A stretch of DNA of 64,000 nucleotides. It comes from CALFCE01 sp964411665 (lineage in GTDB: Bacteria; Pseudomonadota; Gammaproteobacteria; Granulosicoccales; Granulosicoccaceae). Location: the NCBI GenBank assembly GCA_964411665.1, contig CAYPMR010000001.1, positions 94,655-158,654 on the forward strand, given 5' to 3'. Below are positions 9,068 to 15,832 of the stretch, one piece after another (within the stretch, counting starts at the first letter, position 1; the number at the start of each line of letters is the position of its first letter). The position numbers and the translations under genes were made by a program. The notes beneath the pieces are model-generated. The model was not told the origin of the DNA. It saw nothing but the letters and a program-made list of their open reading frames with translations, and ran no database searches.

Positions 9068-9280
9068 TCAAACGGTAGCAGGCACACAGACGTGACTGTC
9101 ATCATCCTTTCCGATTTTTCCAGCATTCGGAACACCGAAGTGGTAACCACCGATATTCATGTTTTCAGCATTTGCTTGATCAACAATGGCCATTCGGGTT
9201 TCGGTAGCCTGATTTGTCAGCTGGAAAACAGGGGTCGGACCGTCACAATTGTCTGAAAGGTAACAACATTCCGCTAGCAT
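9068..9280 (-). pseudogene. Remnant of an MBL-fold metallohydrolase (C-terminal tail only)
   Basis: An open frame of 70 codons. From about residue 20 on it reads like the last 50 residues of an MBL-fold hydrolase: ATETRMAIVDQANAENMNIG followed by GYHFGVPNAGKI and ending HVCVPATV. In intact members this piece follows the metal-binding core; no metal motif (HxHxDH) is found upstream in any minus-strand frame that I can see. The first 15 residues look unrelated. I therefore read it as the 3' end of a lost gene, not a working small protein. It ends just before the hairpin at 9001-9027, which was probably its terminator. Confidence 0.55.
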
Positions 9281-9442
9281 ATACTCAAATAAACCGCTTA
9301 AAGATTGTTTTTAGTACCCTAATCAAATTCTAACCCTAGAGAGATTTCCGCAATAGATCTATTGCACTAGAAAGCGTTTTCGGCACTGAAAATAGATCTA
9401 AGCTACATTTCAAGCAACAGATGGATAGGAATTACAGGGATT

Positions 9443-9637
9443 TCATAACGTTACAATGGTCCGATCCCAAATACCAAGTTGTCTTTGCACACCCATTACA
9501 GAGACATCAAAAGTTGTGGCCATTCGAGATGCATGAGCCTCTCCGTAGTTCTGCAGGAACATTAGGACATATGTTGCTGATGTACTGCCTAAAACACTTT
9601 CAAGCACAGGATTCACTTTGACCACCTGGTACCACAA
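9443..9637 (-). pseudogene. Truncated winged helix-turn-helix regulator fragment
   Basis: A 64-codon frame. Its middle part, LGSTSATYVLMFLQNYGEAH followed by ASRMATTFDVSVMGVQRQL, matches the pattern of the small ArsR/MarR-like winged-helix proteins often encoded next to nucleotidyltransferase genes. Those proteins go on with a second half of the wing (a VS.. .GR.R.Y-type strand); here the frame ends after only five more residues, so the wing is lost. No partner gene is present. Start unclear: a TTG at 9637 or an internal GTG. The fragment seems recognisable but not functional as a full DNA-binding domain. Confidence 0.5.
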
Positions 9638-9663
9638 TATGTGGTTATATTACAACTAGTTGT
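9632..9663. promoter_or_regulatory. Two small palindromes upstream of the winged-helix fragment
   Basis: CCACAATATGTGG (9632-9644, arms CCACA/TGTGG) and the perfect palindrome ACAACTAGTTGT (9652-9663) lie side by side at the 5' end of the helix-turn-helix frame. They could be the old operator of that regulator; this rests only on position and symmetry. Confidence 0.35.
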
Positions 9664-9719
9664 GGTAGAAGAAAGTGTGTAAATAGTAAAATGATGGCTA
9701 TTACTGGAGTAAGCCTCTC

Positions 9720-9797
9720 ATGCGATTCCTACGACGTTTGACCGGAGCGGTAGCAAAGGGATTAAATAGTCTAATTTCGCCTGTACGCGTTCATTAG
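9720..9797 (+). CDS. Possible 25-residue cationic amphipathic peptide
   Basis: ATG at 9720, stop TAG at 9795-9797, with GGAG about 10 bases upstream. The peptide begins MRFLRRLTGAVAKGL and ends NSLISPVRVH, giving five Arg/Lys in 25 residues with hydrophobic residues spaced as in an amphipathic helix. It ends only 5 bases from the end of the convergent OLD-family gene. Such a frame can arise by chance; composition and ribosome binding site make it worth listing, no more. Confidence 0.25.
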   Translation: MRFLRRLTGAVAKGLNSLISPVRVH

Positions 9798-9802
9798 TTA
9801 TT

Positions 9803-11575
9803 TTATTCATACATGGATATTACTTTATCAACAAATTGCTGTGCTAAAGTAAACTCCTCAGCACTTATTTCCTCAAGCGCAGCATAAGGTTTACCGCTTG
9901 ATCCTCGTGTTAATCCAAGTTCTTCTTCTATATCATTAACTAAAGAAATGGTGCGGCCAAAATTAGTATCAACTACGTTCTCAATAGCTGTACTAGCGAT
10001 ATCTGCCGAATTAATCGCGTCAAGAGATTTACCCGCTTGATGATCAATATCATAAACTGCTATATAAGGTATGCTAAATTTATTGAGTAAGCCCATATAC
10101 GTTGGAATATTATTTTTCGAGCCACAGTCAATGACAGAATATTCATGTTTAAAACAGTTTGAGCACTGCGCAATATACGGAATAACAGTTTTCTCAGTTG
10201 ATCCTTCAACTAGTATTACCTTTTCAGCAAAAAACAGTTCGCTTCTATCTGGATTGACCCAATAACTAAGATTAAAATCCTTTTTGCCATTTCCAGTAAA
10301 GATATCCTCAGTACATTGACAGACTATTGTTCCGTCTTCCGCATGATTTTTTCTGACTATACAAATTGACTTGTAATATTCCAAATCAACTAATGAACTT
10401 GAGTGAGTGCAAAGAGCTACTTGCGCTCCGCCATCTACAAGTGTAACTAAAGAATCAAAAAGTGCTCTTTGTGCTTGAGGGTGTAGATATAACTCAGGCT
10501 CTTCTAAAATGAAAAACATAGAGTTAGAGGCTCTTCTTGACCCAGCAGTCTCGCCATCCTCTTCGGCAACAAGGCGCTCCTCTCGTAGAGTTTCCGCAAT
10601 AGTTTTAATTAATGCAAAACTTAGTGCTCTTTGAAGCCCATGACCTTTACGATTAATATCTGTTTTAACACCATCATTTACCCAAACATGGGTATTAGCC
10701 TTGAATACATCATCAATATTTGGCGCGACAATTTCGACATCAATCTCCGCCCCCCAATTTGATAAATGAGCACTTAACTTTTCTTCAAATGATGCTAGTT
10801 CCGGTGGCCGCTCTTTATTGTGATTTCCTTCTCTATCAGTCTTATTAAGAAGACCAAAAAGATTAGACATATTTTCCTTAGCAGATATCCATTCAGGGTT
10901 AGTGGAAGACATTTGCTCGATCAGTTTTGAGTACAGTGAACCGAATGCGCTTGTTTCCTTTGTAACGTAATCATCAGTTGCGCTTCTTACGGCCGGTATA
11001 TGAAATATCTTACCAAATATTCCCTTTGCTACATTTTTTTGACCAAGAAAATTGGCTTCCTCCATCTCATAATTAAATTGGACTGTGTCCTGATTTCTGT
11101 TCAAATATTCTGACTGTGCGTGTTTTATATTTGCTTGTGTTATCCTGCCGGACCCTGGGAGAAATTCCACAAAAGGCAGTGCCTCTGCTGTTGATCTCGT
11201 CGTGTAGGCACTTGCATTACTCTCTTGAAGCCACTCTTCTACCGGATTCTGAATATAGCCTTTGTAATCAAAGCTTCCTGATATATTGGCAGTTTTTCGA
11301 ACTCTGATTTCGTCTGAGGAGGTAACATATTTCTTGAACGTAGATCTATCACTTTCATCGAGATCAGTAAAAATCAATTCGACAAACAATTCGTCTGTGT
11401 TGTTATTGAAATCCAATTCATGTGGCTTTAGCTCTCCAAAGAAGAATAACAATGCGCTTAATATGTTTGATTTACCGTGATTATTCTGACCAATAAATAT
11501 CATTAGGTCTTGATAATCTAAATCAACAAATTGAATAGAGCGCCAATTTTTAATTTGGGCGTTTTTGATTTTCAA
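9803..11575 (-). CDS. OLD-family ATP-dependent nuclease (ABC-type ATPase plus TOPRIM domain)
   Basis: A 590-residue protein. The N-terminus is an SMC/RecF-like ATPase with Walker A GQNNHGKSN at residues 29-37, an ABC signature-like GHGLQRALSFAL, and Walker B/D-loop ILEEPELYLHPQAQR. It is followed by a TOPRIM nuclease domain with VILVEGSTEK (acidic residue) and IAVYDID (DxD). This is the layout of OLD nucleases, of which GajA of the Gabija phage-defence system is one; the UvrD-like helicase that accompanies class 2 members is absent. Start: TTG at 11575 is favoured by AAGGA seven bases upstream. Noticeably AT-rich compared with the flanking housekeeping genes. It follows two HEPN-like genes on the same strand after a 156-bp gap, which suggests a defence role. 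Confidence 0.85.
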   Translation of the reverse strand: MKIKNAQIKNWRSIQFVDLDYQDLMIFIGQNNHGKSNILSALLFFFGELKPHELDFNNNTDELFVELIFTDLDESDRSTFKKYVTSSDEIRVRKTANISGSFDYKGYIQNPVEEWLQESNASAYTTRSTAEALPFVEFLPGSGRITQANIKHAQSEYLNRNQDTVQFNYEMEEANFLGQKNVAKGIFGKIFHIPAVRSATDDYVTKETSAFGSLYSKLIEQMSSTNPEWISAKENMSNLFGLLNKTDREGNHNKERPPELASFEEKLSAHLSNWGAEIDVEIVAPNIDDVFKANTHVWVNDGVKTDINRKGHGLQRALSFALIKTIAETLREERLVAEEDGETAGSRRASNSMFFILEEPELYLHPQAQRALFDSLVTLVDGGAQVALCTHSSSLVDLEYYKSICIVRKNHAEDGTIVCQCTEDIFTGNGKKDFNLSYWVNPDRSELFFAEKVILVEGSTEKTVIPYIAQCSNCFKHEYSVIDCGSKNNIPTYMGLLNKFSIPYIAVYDIDHQAGKSLDAINSADIASTAIENVVDTNFGRTISLVNDIEEELGLTRGSSGKPYAALEEISAEEFTLAQQFVDKVISMYE

Positions 11576-11731
11576 TTCAATATCCTTATTATCGACTGTC
11601 GATAGAAACTAACACCTCAATCACAGAGCCGGTGTAGTAGAGGATTTTTTAATAAAAGAGCGCAACGACGTCACATCTATTGCTCAACGTAGTTCTCCCC
11701 GCGGGGCTTAACTTGATATACGCGGTGTTTG

Positions 11732-12865
11732 TCACAGCTTGATATTAAACGGACCAGAACGTAGGGATATGATGTCATCCAGAATTAAAATAGTTTTGAT
11801 CAAACAACGCCTAGCTTCACTTTTGAATACCTCAGCATGCACACCTTTGTTAGATAAATTGGATAGCTTGTCTAACTGCGTGGCTAAACTTTCAACTGAA
11901 ATCGCAACTAGCTCTATGTTAGTGTTACTCGCCAGTTCTTTACTAGCAAAGGCCAAGATTCGGTTCTTATACTGCGCTTTTCCGACCTTACGCCCCCCTA
12001 CTTCTTTAGCTTGGGAAGGGAACAAGCAATCAGCGACGTATTCAATAATCCGCCGACATGAGACTGCTACATGAGCATAATCTTCATTTACTTCTGCCCT
12101 ATTGAAGCTACGTAGGGCAGACCAAAGCTTACTTCCAATTTCTGGAGCGGGATCCGAGAGCCTACTAATTACTTGATCTGCAAGCGACGCTAAAGAATCT
12201 CCTAAATCTGCCTTTAACTCCGCGATTCTTCGAGCATGTTCGTAATTATGGTAGTTATCAAATATCGTAAACCGGCCATTTAGAGACTCAAAGCTAACAT
12301 CTTTAAATCCAAGCTCTTTAAGCTCTTCTAGGTGCCCCTCGTCCTTTGAGTCATCGCTTACTCCGTCCCAAAAAACATTCAAGGATTTCCCGACTATTCG
12401 GTAACAAGGTACCAATGAGCCTGGATATGCCAGCCAGTGCGTTTTAGATGTTTCATCTACCTGAATTGCGCCTAGATAGAAATCAGTCTTCTTCAGAGCC
12501 TCATCAATCCTGCAGCAATCATTGAAGCTGATACTTTCGAAGCAGATCACCCAAACATTATTTTGCACAAATCGATCGATGCTTTCATCAGTAATAGTGC
12601 GCCAAATATGAGAATCTGGATTTAACAGGTTATTAATATTTTCGATGTACTTATCTTTGTTAAAGTGATGGACCTGCCTATCTTCGTCTAACTGTTCGAT
12701 ATCCACACTCCTGCTTCTAAGCAGGAGATCACCCTGAAATATCTTAGAATGAAGATCGATAACACGAGATTCCAGAATTGCGTTCATCAGTGCTTTGCGA
12801 ATAGGAGCACCATAATAATTTCCTAAAGACTCATCATCCGCATCAAAATGATACGATATTTTCAT
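11732..12865 (-). CDS. Unknown protein with C-terminal HEPN-like domain
   Basis: A 377-residue protein with no family I recognise over its first 230 residues (acidic, soluble, with WVICFESISF and HWLAYPGSLVPCYR). The last 140 residues look like an alpha-helical HEPN / abortive-infection C-terminal type domain: helix VAVSCRRIIEYVADCLF, then LSNLSNKGVHAEVFKSEARR and a last hydrophobic helix CLIKTILILDDII. In HEPN nucleases the signature is R-x4-6-H; here the equivalent is S-N-K-G-V-H, so the arginine is missing and catalysis is doubtful. Its ATG overlaps the stop of the upstream membrane HEPN-like gene (ATGA), so the two are certainly co-translated. No signal peptide. Domain call is by eye. Confidence 0.65.
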   Translation of the reverse strand: MKISYHFDADDESLGNYYGAPIRKALMNAILESRVIDLHSKIFQGDLLLRSRSVDIEQLDEDRQVHHFNKDKYIENINNLLNPDSHIWRTITDESIDRFVQNNVWVICFESISFNDCCRIDEALKKTDFYLGAIQVDETSKTHWLAYPGSLVPCYRIVGKSLNVFWDGVSDDSKDEGHLEELKELGFKDVSFESLNGRFTIFDNYHNYEHARRIAELKADLGDSLASLADQVISRLSDPAPEIGSKLWSALRSFNRAEVNEDYAHVAVSCRRIIEYVADCLFPSQAKEVGGRKVGKAQYKNRILAFASKELASNTNIELVAISVESLATQLDKLSNLSNKGVHAEVFKSEARRCLIKTILILDDIISLRSGPFNIKL

Positions 12866-13479
12866 AGTGTTCTCTTAGTGCTTAATGCCTCATTGATATG
12901 TTTATCAAGAACTGCAATTACATCAGACCCATATTCTATAGCCCATGTGGCAACAGAAGGCTCAACATGTGCACCATGCGCAGCGGGATTACCAGCCATG
13001 ATGATCTCACTAAGCCCACCTATTGCTTGATGATCAAGTACCTCCAGCTGCTGTAGCTGGTTAAGCATGCGTTTAAGGGAATGTGATTTTTGGATTTCAT
13101 GGTGTATTGCTAGTTCTTTCACTCGCCGCTCAATTTCTATACGCAAACCTACAAGCGCCAGATTTGGATCATTTTGGGGTTGAAACACCTCTGTATGATC
13201 AGTTACCTCATTCTGAGGATCAGTGGCTTTAGAATCAGAAGTAACTTGCTGCGCTGCCTCTTGGAGATCACGAAACTTTATCTCCCAGCCTCCAGGAAAT
13301 TTCGCACTTTCTAAAAGTGCCGATAGCCACGGAAGAACGGCAACCAGCAACATACCTAATGTTATCGCGTCAATTTTTAGGCTAGGAAAGAGAACGCGCA
13401 GAGTAATAGCGACAAGTGCTATCACGGAAATAGCAATTTTCAGCCTTGTGATATTCGATATATTTTTCCAGTGCGCCAT
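12862..13479 (-). CDS. Membrane-anchored protein with DUF4145/HEPN-like C-terminus
   Basis: A 205-residue protein with two N-terminal membrane helices (about residues 11-30 and 36-55), then FPGGWEIKFRDLQEA just inside the membrane, a polar linker (70-105), and a helical domain (106-200). The latter resembles DUF4145/HEPN proteins: IEIERRVKELAIHHEI, LNQLQQLEVLD, then GNPAAHGAHVEP. The position normally held by the R-x4-H arginine is glycine (G-N-P-A-A-H). Ribosome binding site AAAGG close to the ATG. It begins right after the attC site at 13495-13611 and overlaps the next gene by 4 bases, so the two genes could together form one integron cassette. A membrane-tethered HEPN-like partner recalls effector or sensor subunits of abortive-infection systems; this is inference. 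Confidence 0.65.
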   Translation of the reverse strand: MAHWKNISNITRLKIAISVIALVAITLRVLFPSLKIDAITLGMLLVAVLPWLSALLESAKFPGGWEIKFRDLQEAAQQVTSDSKATDPQNEVTDHTEVFQPQNDPNLALVGLRIEIERRVKELAIHHEIQKSHSLKRMLNQLQQLEVLDHQAIGGLSEIIMAGNPAAHGAHVEPSVATWAIEYGSDVIAVLDKHINEALSTKRTL

Positions 13480-13494
13480 GAAACCTTTACTTTG

Positions 13495-13611
13495 AGTTTA
13501 CGCCCGCTTCAGTCGCAATTTATAAGCTGGCCGTTTTGCTGTACAGTGAAGCACAGTGACACAGCAATAAGCTCAGCTTATAAATTGTCGGGCTGCAAGC
13601 GTTTGTTAGGC
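13495..13611 (-). other. Integron attC recombination site (superintegron type)
   Basis: Read on the minus strand it starts GCCTAACAAACGC (R'' box, RYYYAAC consensus), only 4 bases behind the stop codon of the HEPN-like gene, and ends GAAGCGGGCGTAAACTC. The arms CAATTTATAAGCTG and CAGCTTATAAATTG (13574-13587 and 13516-13529 on the plus strand) pair perfectly over 14 bp. The outer arms CGCTTGCAG and CTGAAGCG pair except for one extra G, the unpaired base typical of attC L''/L' boxes. The R' box is imperfect: GTAAACT where GTTRRRY is expected, which looks like loss of one T. Length about 117 bp, in the range of Vibrio-type attC. No integrase gene is in the window. Confidence 0.72.
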
Positions 13612-13615
13612 GTTT

Positions 13616-14167
13616 TTAATCACAACCGTCAAGTTTCTTTCTAAATTTAGCTCGGATAAACTTTGCACCGAGAAAGTCCTCAAACGCTTTAACACACTCG
13701 GCATCTTGCTCGCTTCGAATGAATTTTTCTTGTTTGTCTGATTTAATCCAAGCTCCCTCTATGATTAGGGATAGTAAGCCTCTGAATATTTTTATCCATT
13801 CTTCACACTCCAACAAAAAGTCTTGTAAGAACTCGCCTAGATCAGAGAATGGTGCCTCATCTTTTCTATCATGAGTGAGACGCCATATTCGATGTACGAT
13901 TAGGTTTCTTTTCTCCAGAAATCCATCTAGGAATTCACTCTTCAGGTGAAATTCATTCCCAAAAGTACCCGAAATTTGACCAAGTGTTGCTCTGAAATCT
14001 GAAAGATCTCCCCTGAGGAATTTTTCGGGGTCAAGATTCTTAAATGCACGGTTATTTTTCGCTTCACTAATGTGGGAATAGTGTGATGCTAACCCGTACA
14101 AGCCATATTCAAATTTCTGTACAGAATACACACATGCGCCTAGTAAGGTGAGCTCTCTTTCGTTCAT
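13616..14167 (-). CDS. HEPN-like protein with intact R-x4-H motif, integron cassette gene
   Basis: A 183-residue, all-helical, soluble protein. The central part FLDGFLEKRNLIVHRIWRL contains R-N-L-I-V-H, the HEPN R-x4-H signature with the usual N after R, so this is the only one of the three neighbouring HEPN-like proteins that keeps the arginine. The N-terminus (LLGACVYSVQKFEYGLYGLA) resembles proteins that act in the initial helix of this fold. HEPN proteins are often RNases acting as toxins or in phage defence. The stop codon lies 4 bases before the attC site and the start 20 bases inside a GTTAGGC motif (14187-14193), the exact geometry of a one-gene integron cassette. Weak ribosome binding site. 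Confidence 0.7.
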   Translation of the reverse strand: MNERELTLLGACVYSVQKFEYGLYGLASHYSHISEAKNNRAFKNLDPEKFLRGDLSDFRATLGQISGTFGNEFHLKSEFLDGFLEKRNLIVHRIWRLTHDRKDEAPFSDLGEFLQDFLLECEEWIKIFRGLLSLIIEGAWIKSDKQEKFIRSEQDAECVKAFEDFLGAKFIRAKFRKKLDGCD

Positions 14168-14535
14168 GTTACGTTCTACTTTTCTCGCCTAACAGCATAT
14201 ATAAAAGGAAAACCACCGTTTATGTATTCTTATATGCTTTTCCATATACGAATAATTTCAGAGCCTTCCAAGGAATGAATATCTCTGGATTATTCATTGG
14301 TTTAGCTTCTAGTGGAGGATAATACGATATTTACATATACGATAAACTGATTATTTATCGAAGAATGCTCTAATCTGACAGCAAACTAAACTAAAGATTT
14401 AGCAGCTGAGCAGTGTCTATACTGTTGTTGGAAGAAAACAGACAGTTAAGTCCCAGCTTTATAATGAAAGATTTGTAATTGACCTCTCGACTTTCGCGCA
14501 TTCTTTCTACGCAAAAATATGAAACTACGGGAGGA
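14168..14535. other. AT-rich intergenic region with cassette-boundary motif GTTAGGC
   Basis: On the minus strand GTTAGGC (plus 14187-14193) matches the attC R' core GTTRRRY and would be the left end of the HEPN cassette. Just upstream, GCATATA/TATATGC arms (plus 14195-14240) form an imperfect inverted repeat, but no R'' box is found, so this is a degenerate attC or an attachment-like site at best. The remainder is AT-rich and I see no gene in it. Confidence 0.45.
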
Positions 14536-15621
14536 CTAAGCAACAACAAAAGGATCACGCGGTAATTCAGACAACACCTCTGCTCCATGATCATGAAGAT
14601 AAACAATCTCTTCAAGACGCAAGCCGAATCTGTTGGGTAAATAGATACCCGGCTCTATTGAGAACACCATCCCTTCTCGTAGCACAGTATCGGAGCTGGC
14701 GGTTATGTATGGTGGCTCATGGATTTCTGTGCCGAGTCCGTGGCCGGTCCTATGGACGAAGTATTCGCCGTAACCAGCATCACGTATAACACTGCGGGCG
14801 GCTTCGTCGACAGTCATTGCAACAACGCCGGGTTTTGCAGCTGCCAATGCGGCTTCGACCGCTGCGTTAACGATTTCGTGGACCTCTTCATAGCCATCGG
14901 GTGCTTTACCGATAAGTGCCATGCGGGTCATATCACTGTAGTAACCGAGGCTACCTGCGCCGATATCCATAACTACTGCATCGCCTGTTGCCAGTTTTGA
15001 CGTGCCGGTGTGATGGTGTGGGTAAGCGCCATTGGGACCGGTGCCTACGATACCAAAAAGCATATCAGCGTCATGTTGTGCAAATGCTTCTTTGGCTAAT
15101 GCCGCGACCTCTTGTTCCGACATACCAGCATGCATCGCACGCCAAGTGGCTTGCATAGCCTGGTCGCATATAAGCGCGTTTTGTTTTAACGCAGCGTATT
15201 CGCCTTGTTCTTTACACATGCGCAACAGTCCGACTGTTGTTGCAGTGAATTGGGTATTAGCTTGTGGTAATGCTTGTTGGGCTAGCGCTGCAAAGTCTGC
15301 GCGCATGGTTTCGTCTAGAACTGCGGTTTTTGCGTTAGTTGCTGAGAAGGTGGTTAGTAGCTTATTAAGGGCAGCGTCTGGGCCGTCTTCGTCGGACCAT
15401 TCGAAAAAAGGGAGTTCGGTTTGTTGTCTGGCGCTTTCGGCTTCTAGTGCTGGCATCAGGAAGCCGGCATATTCTGGTGTGATACAGCAGAGTAATGGGC
15501 GCTCGTCTGCGTGGGGCCGGATGCCTAGTAGCCAGGCTAGGTGTGCGCCGGGGCCTAGTATGACTATGTCTACTTTTTGGGTAGTCATTTCTTTGCGTAG
15601 TCTTTCTAGGCGTTTGGTCAT
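14536..15621 (-). CDS. M24-family metallopeptidase (Xaa-Pro aminopeptidase-like)
   Basis: A 361-residue protein with an N-terminal creatinase-like domain (MTKRLERLRKEM, VDIVILGPGAHLAWLLG) and a C-terminal pita-bread peptidase domain. The metal ligands of the family can be seen in order: D in VMDIGAG, D in YYSDMTRMA, H in TGHGLGTEIHEPPY, E in FSIEPGIYL and E in GLRLEEIVYL. Such enzymes cut Xaa-Pro bonds or act as dipeptidases in the cytoplasm; some relatives are creatinases or DMSP lyases, so the substrate is not certain. It is a single gene next to the accessory island and marks the return to ordinary base composition. Confidence 0.88.
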   Translation of the reverse strand: MTKRLERLRKEMTTQKVDIVILGPGAHLAWLLGIRPHADERPLLCCITPEYAGFLMPALEAESARQQTELPFFEWSDEDGPDAALNKLLTTFSATNAKTAVLDETMRADFAALAQQALPQANTQFTATTVGLLRMCKEQGEYAALKQNALICDQAMQATWRAMHAGMSEQEVAALAKEAFAQHDADMLFGIVGTGPNGAYPHHHTGTSKLATGDAVVMDIGAGSLGYYSDMTRMALIGKAPDGYEEVHEIVNAAVEAALAAAKPGVVAMTVDEAARSVIRDAGYGEYFVHRTGHGLGTEIHEPPYITASSDTVLREGMVFSIEPGIYLPNRFGLRLEEIVYLHDHGAEVLSELPRDPFVVA

Positions 15622-15692
15622 GGCGAGGGGCCTGGTCGGGTTGTTGTTTGGGTGCTATTCGACCCTGAACATCATGCTCTGATTGACAATGG

Positions 15693-15718
15693 ATCCCCGC
15701 CTACGCGGGGATGACGGG
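15693..15718. repeat. REP-like palindromic element
   Basis: ATCCCCGCCTACGCGGGGAT forms a hairpin (CCCCGC/GCGGGG) followed by GACGGGG. Closely similar hairpins are known as dispersed extragenic repeats in many proteobacteria; only one copy is in this window. Confidence 0.6.
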
Positions 15719-15765
15719 GTTGTTGTTTATTATGACGGTGTTGTTGTTTAGACGTGGTGAGGACA

Positions 15766-15811
15766 TTAGTGTTTATACGCAGGGCGGCACCCTTAGTGTT
15801 TATACGCAAGG
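15766..15811. repeat. Direct repeat, about 17 bp x 2 (period 27)
   Basis: TTAGTGTTTATACGCA occurs at 15766-15781 and 15793-15808, separated by GGGCGGCACCC. A GTTGTTGTTTA motif is also repeated just upstream (about 15719-15729 and 15740-15750). Confidence 0.9.
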
Positions 15812-15832
15812 ATGATGGCCGTCATTGAGAGG

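Noticed and set aside
9421..9621. 66-codon plus-strand frame opposite the winged-helix fragment
   Set aside because: The minus strand has the recognisable helix-turn-helix pattern; the plus frame is its shadow.
9803..11575. Gabija system (GajA)
   Set aside because: The ATPase/TOPRIM protein fits, but no UvrD-like GajB is present next to it.
14194..14245. Second attC site upstream of the HEPN cassette
   Set aside because: There is a GTTAGGC core and an imperfect GCATATA/TATATGC inverted repeat, but no R'' box at the other end, so only the core is reported.
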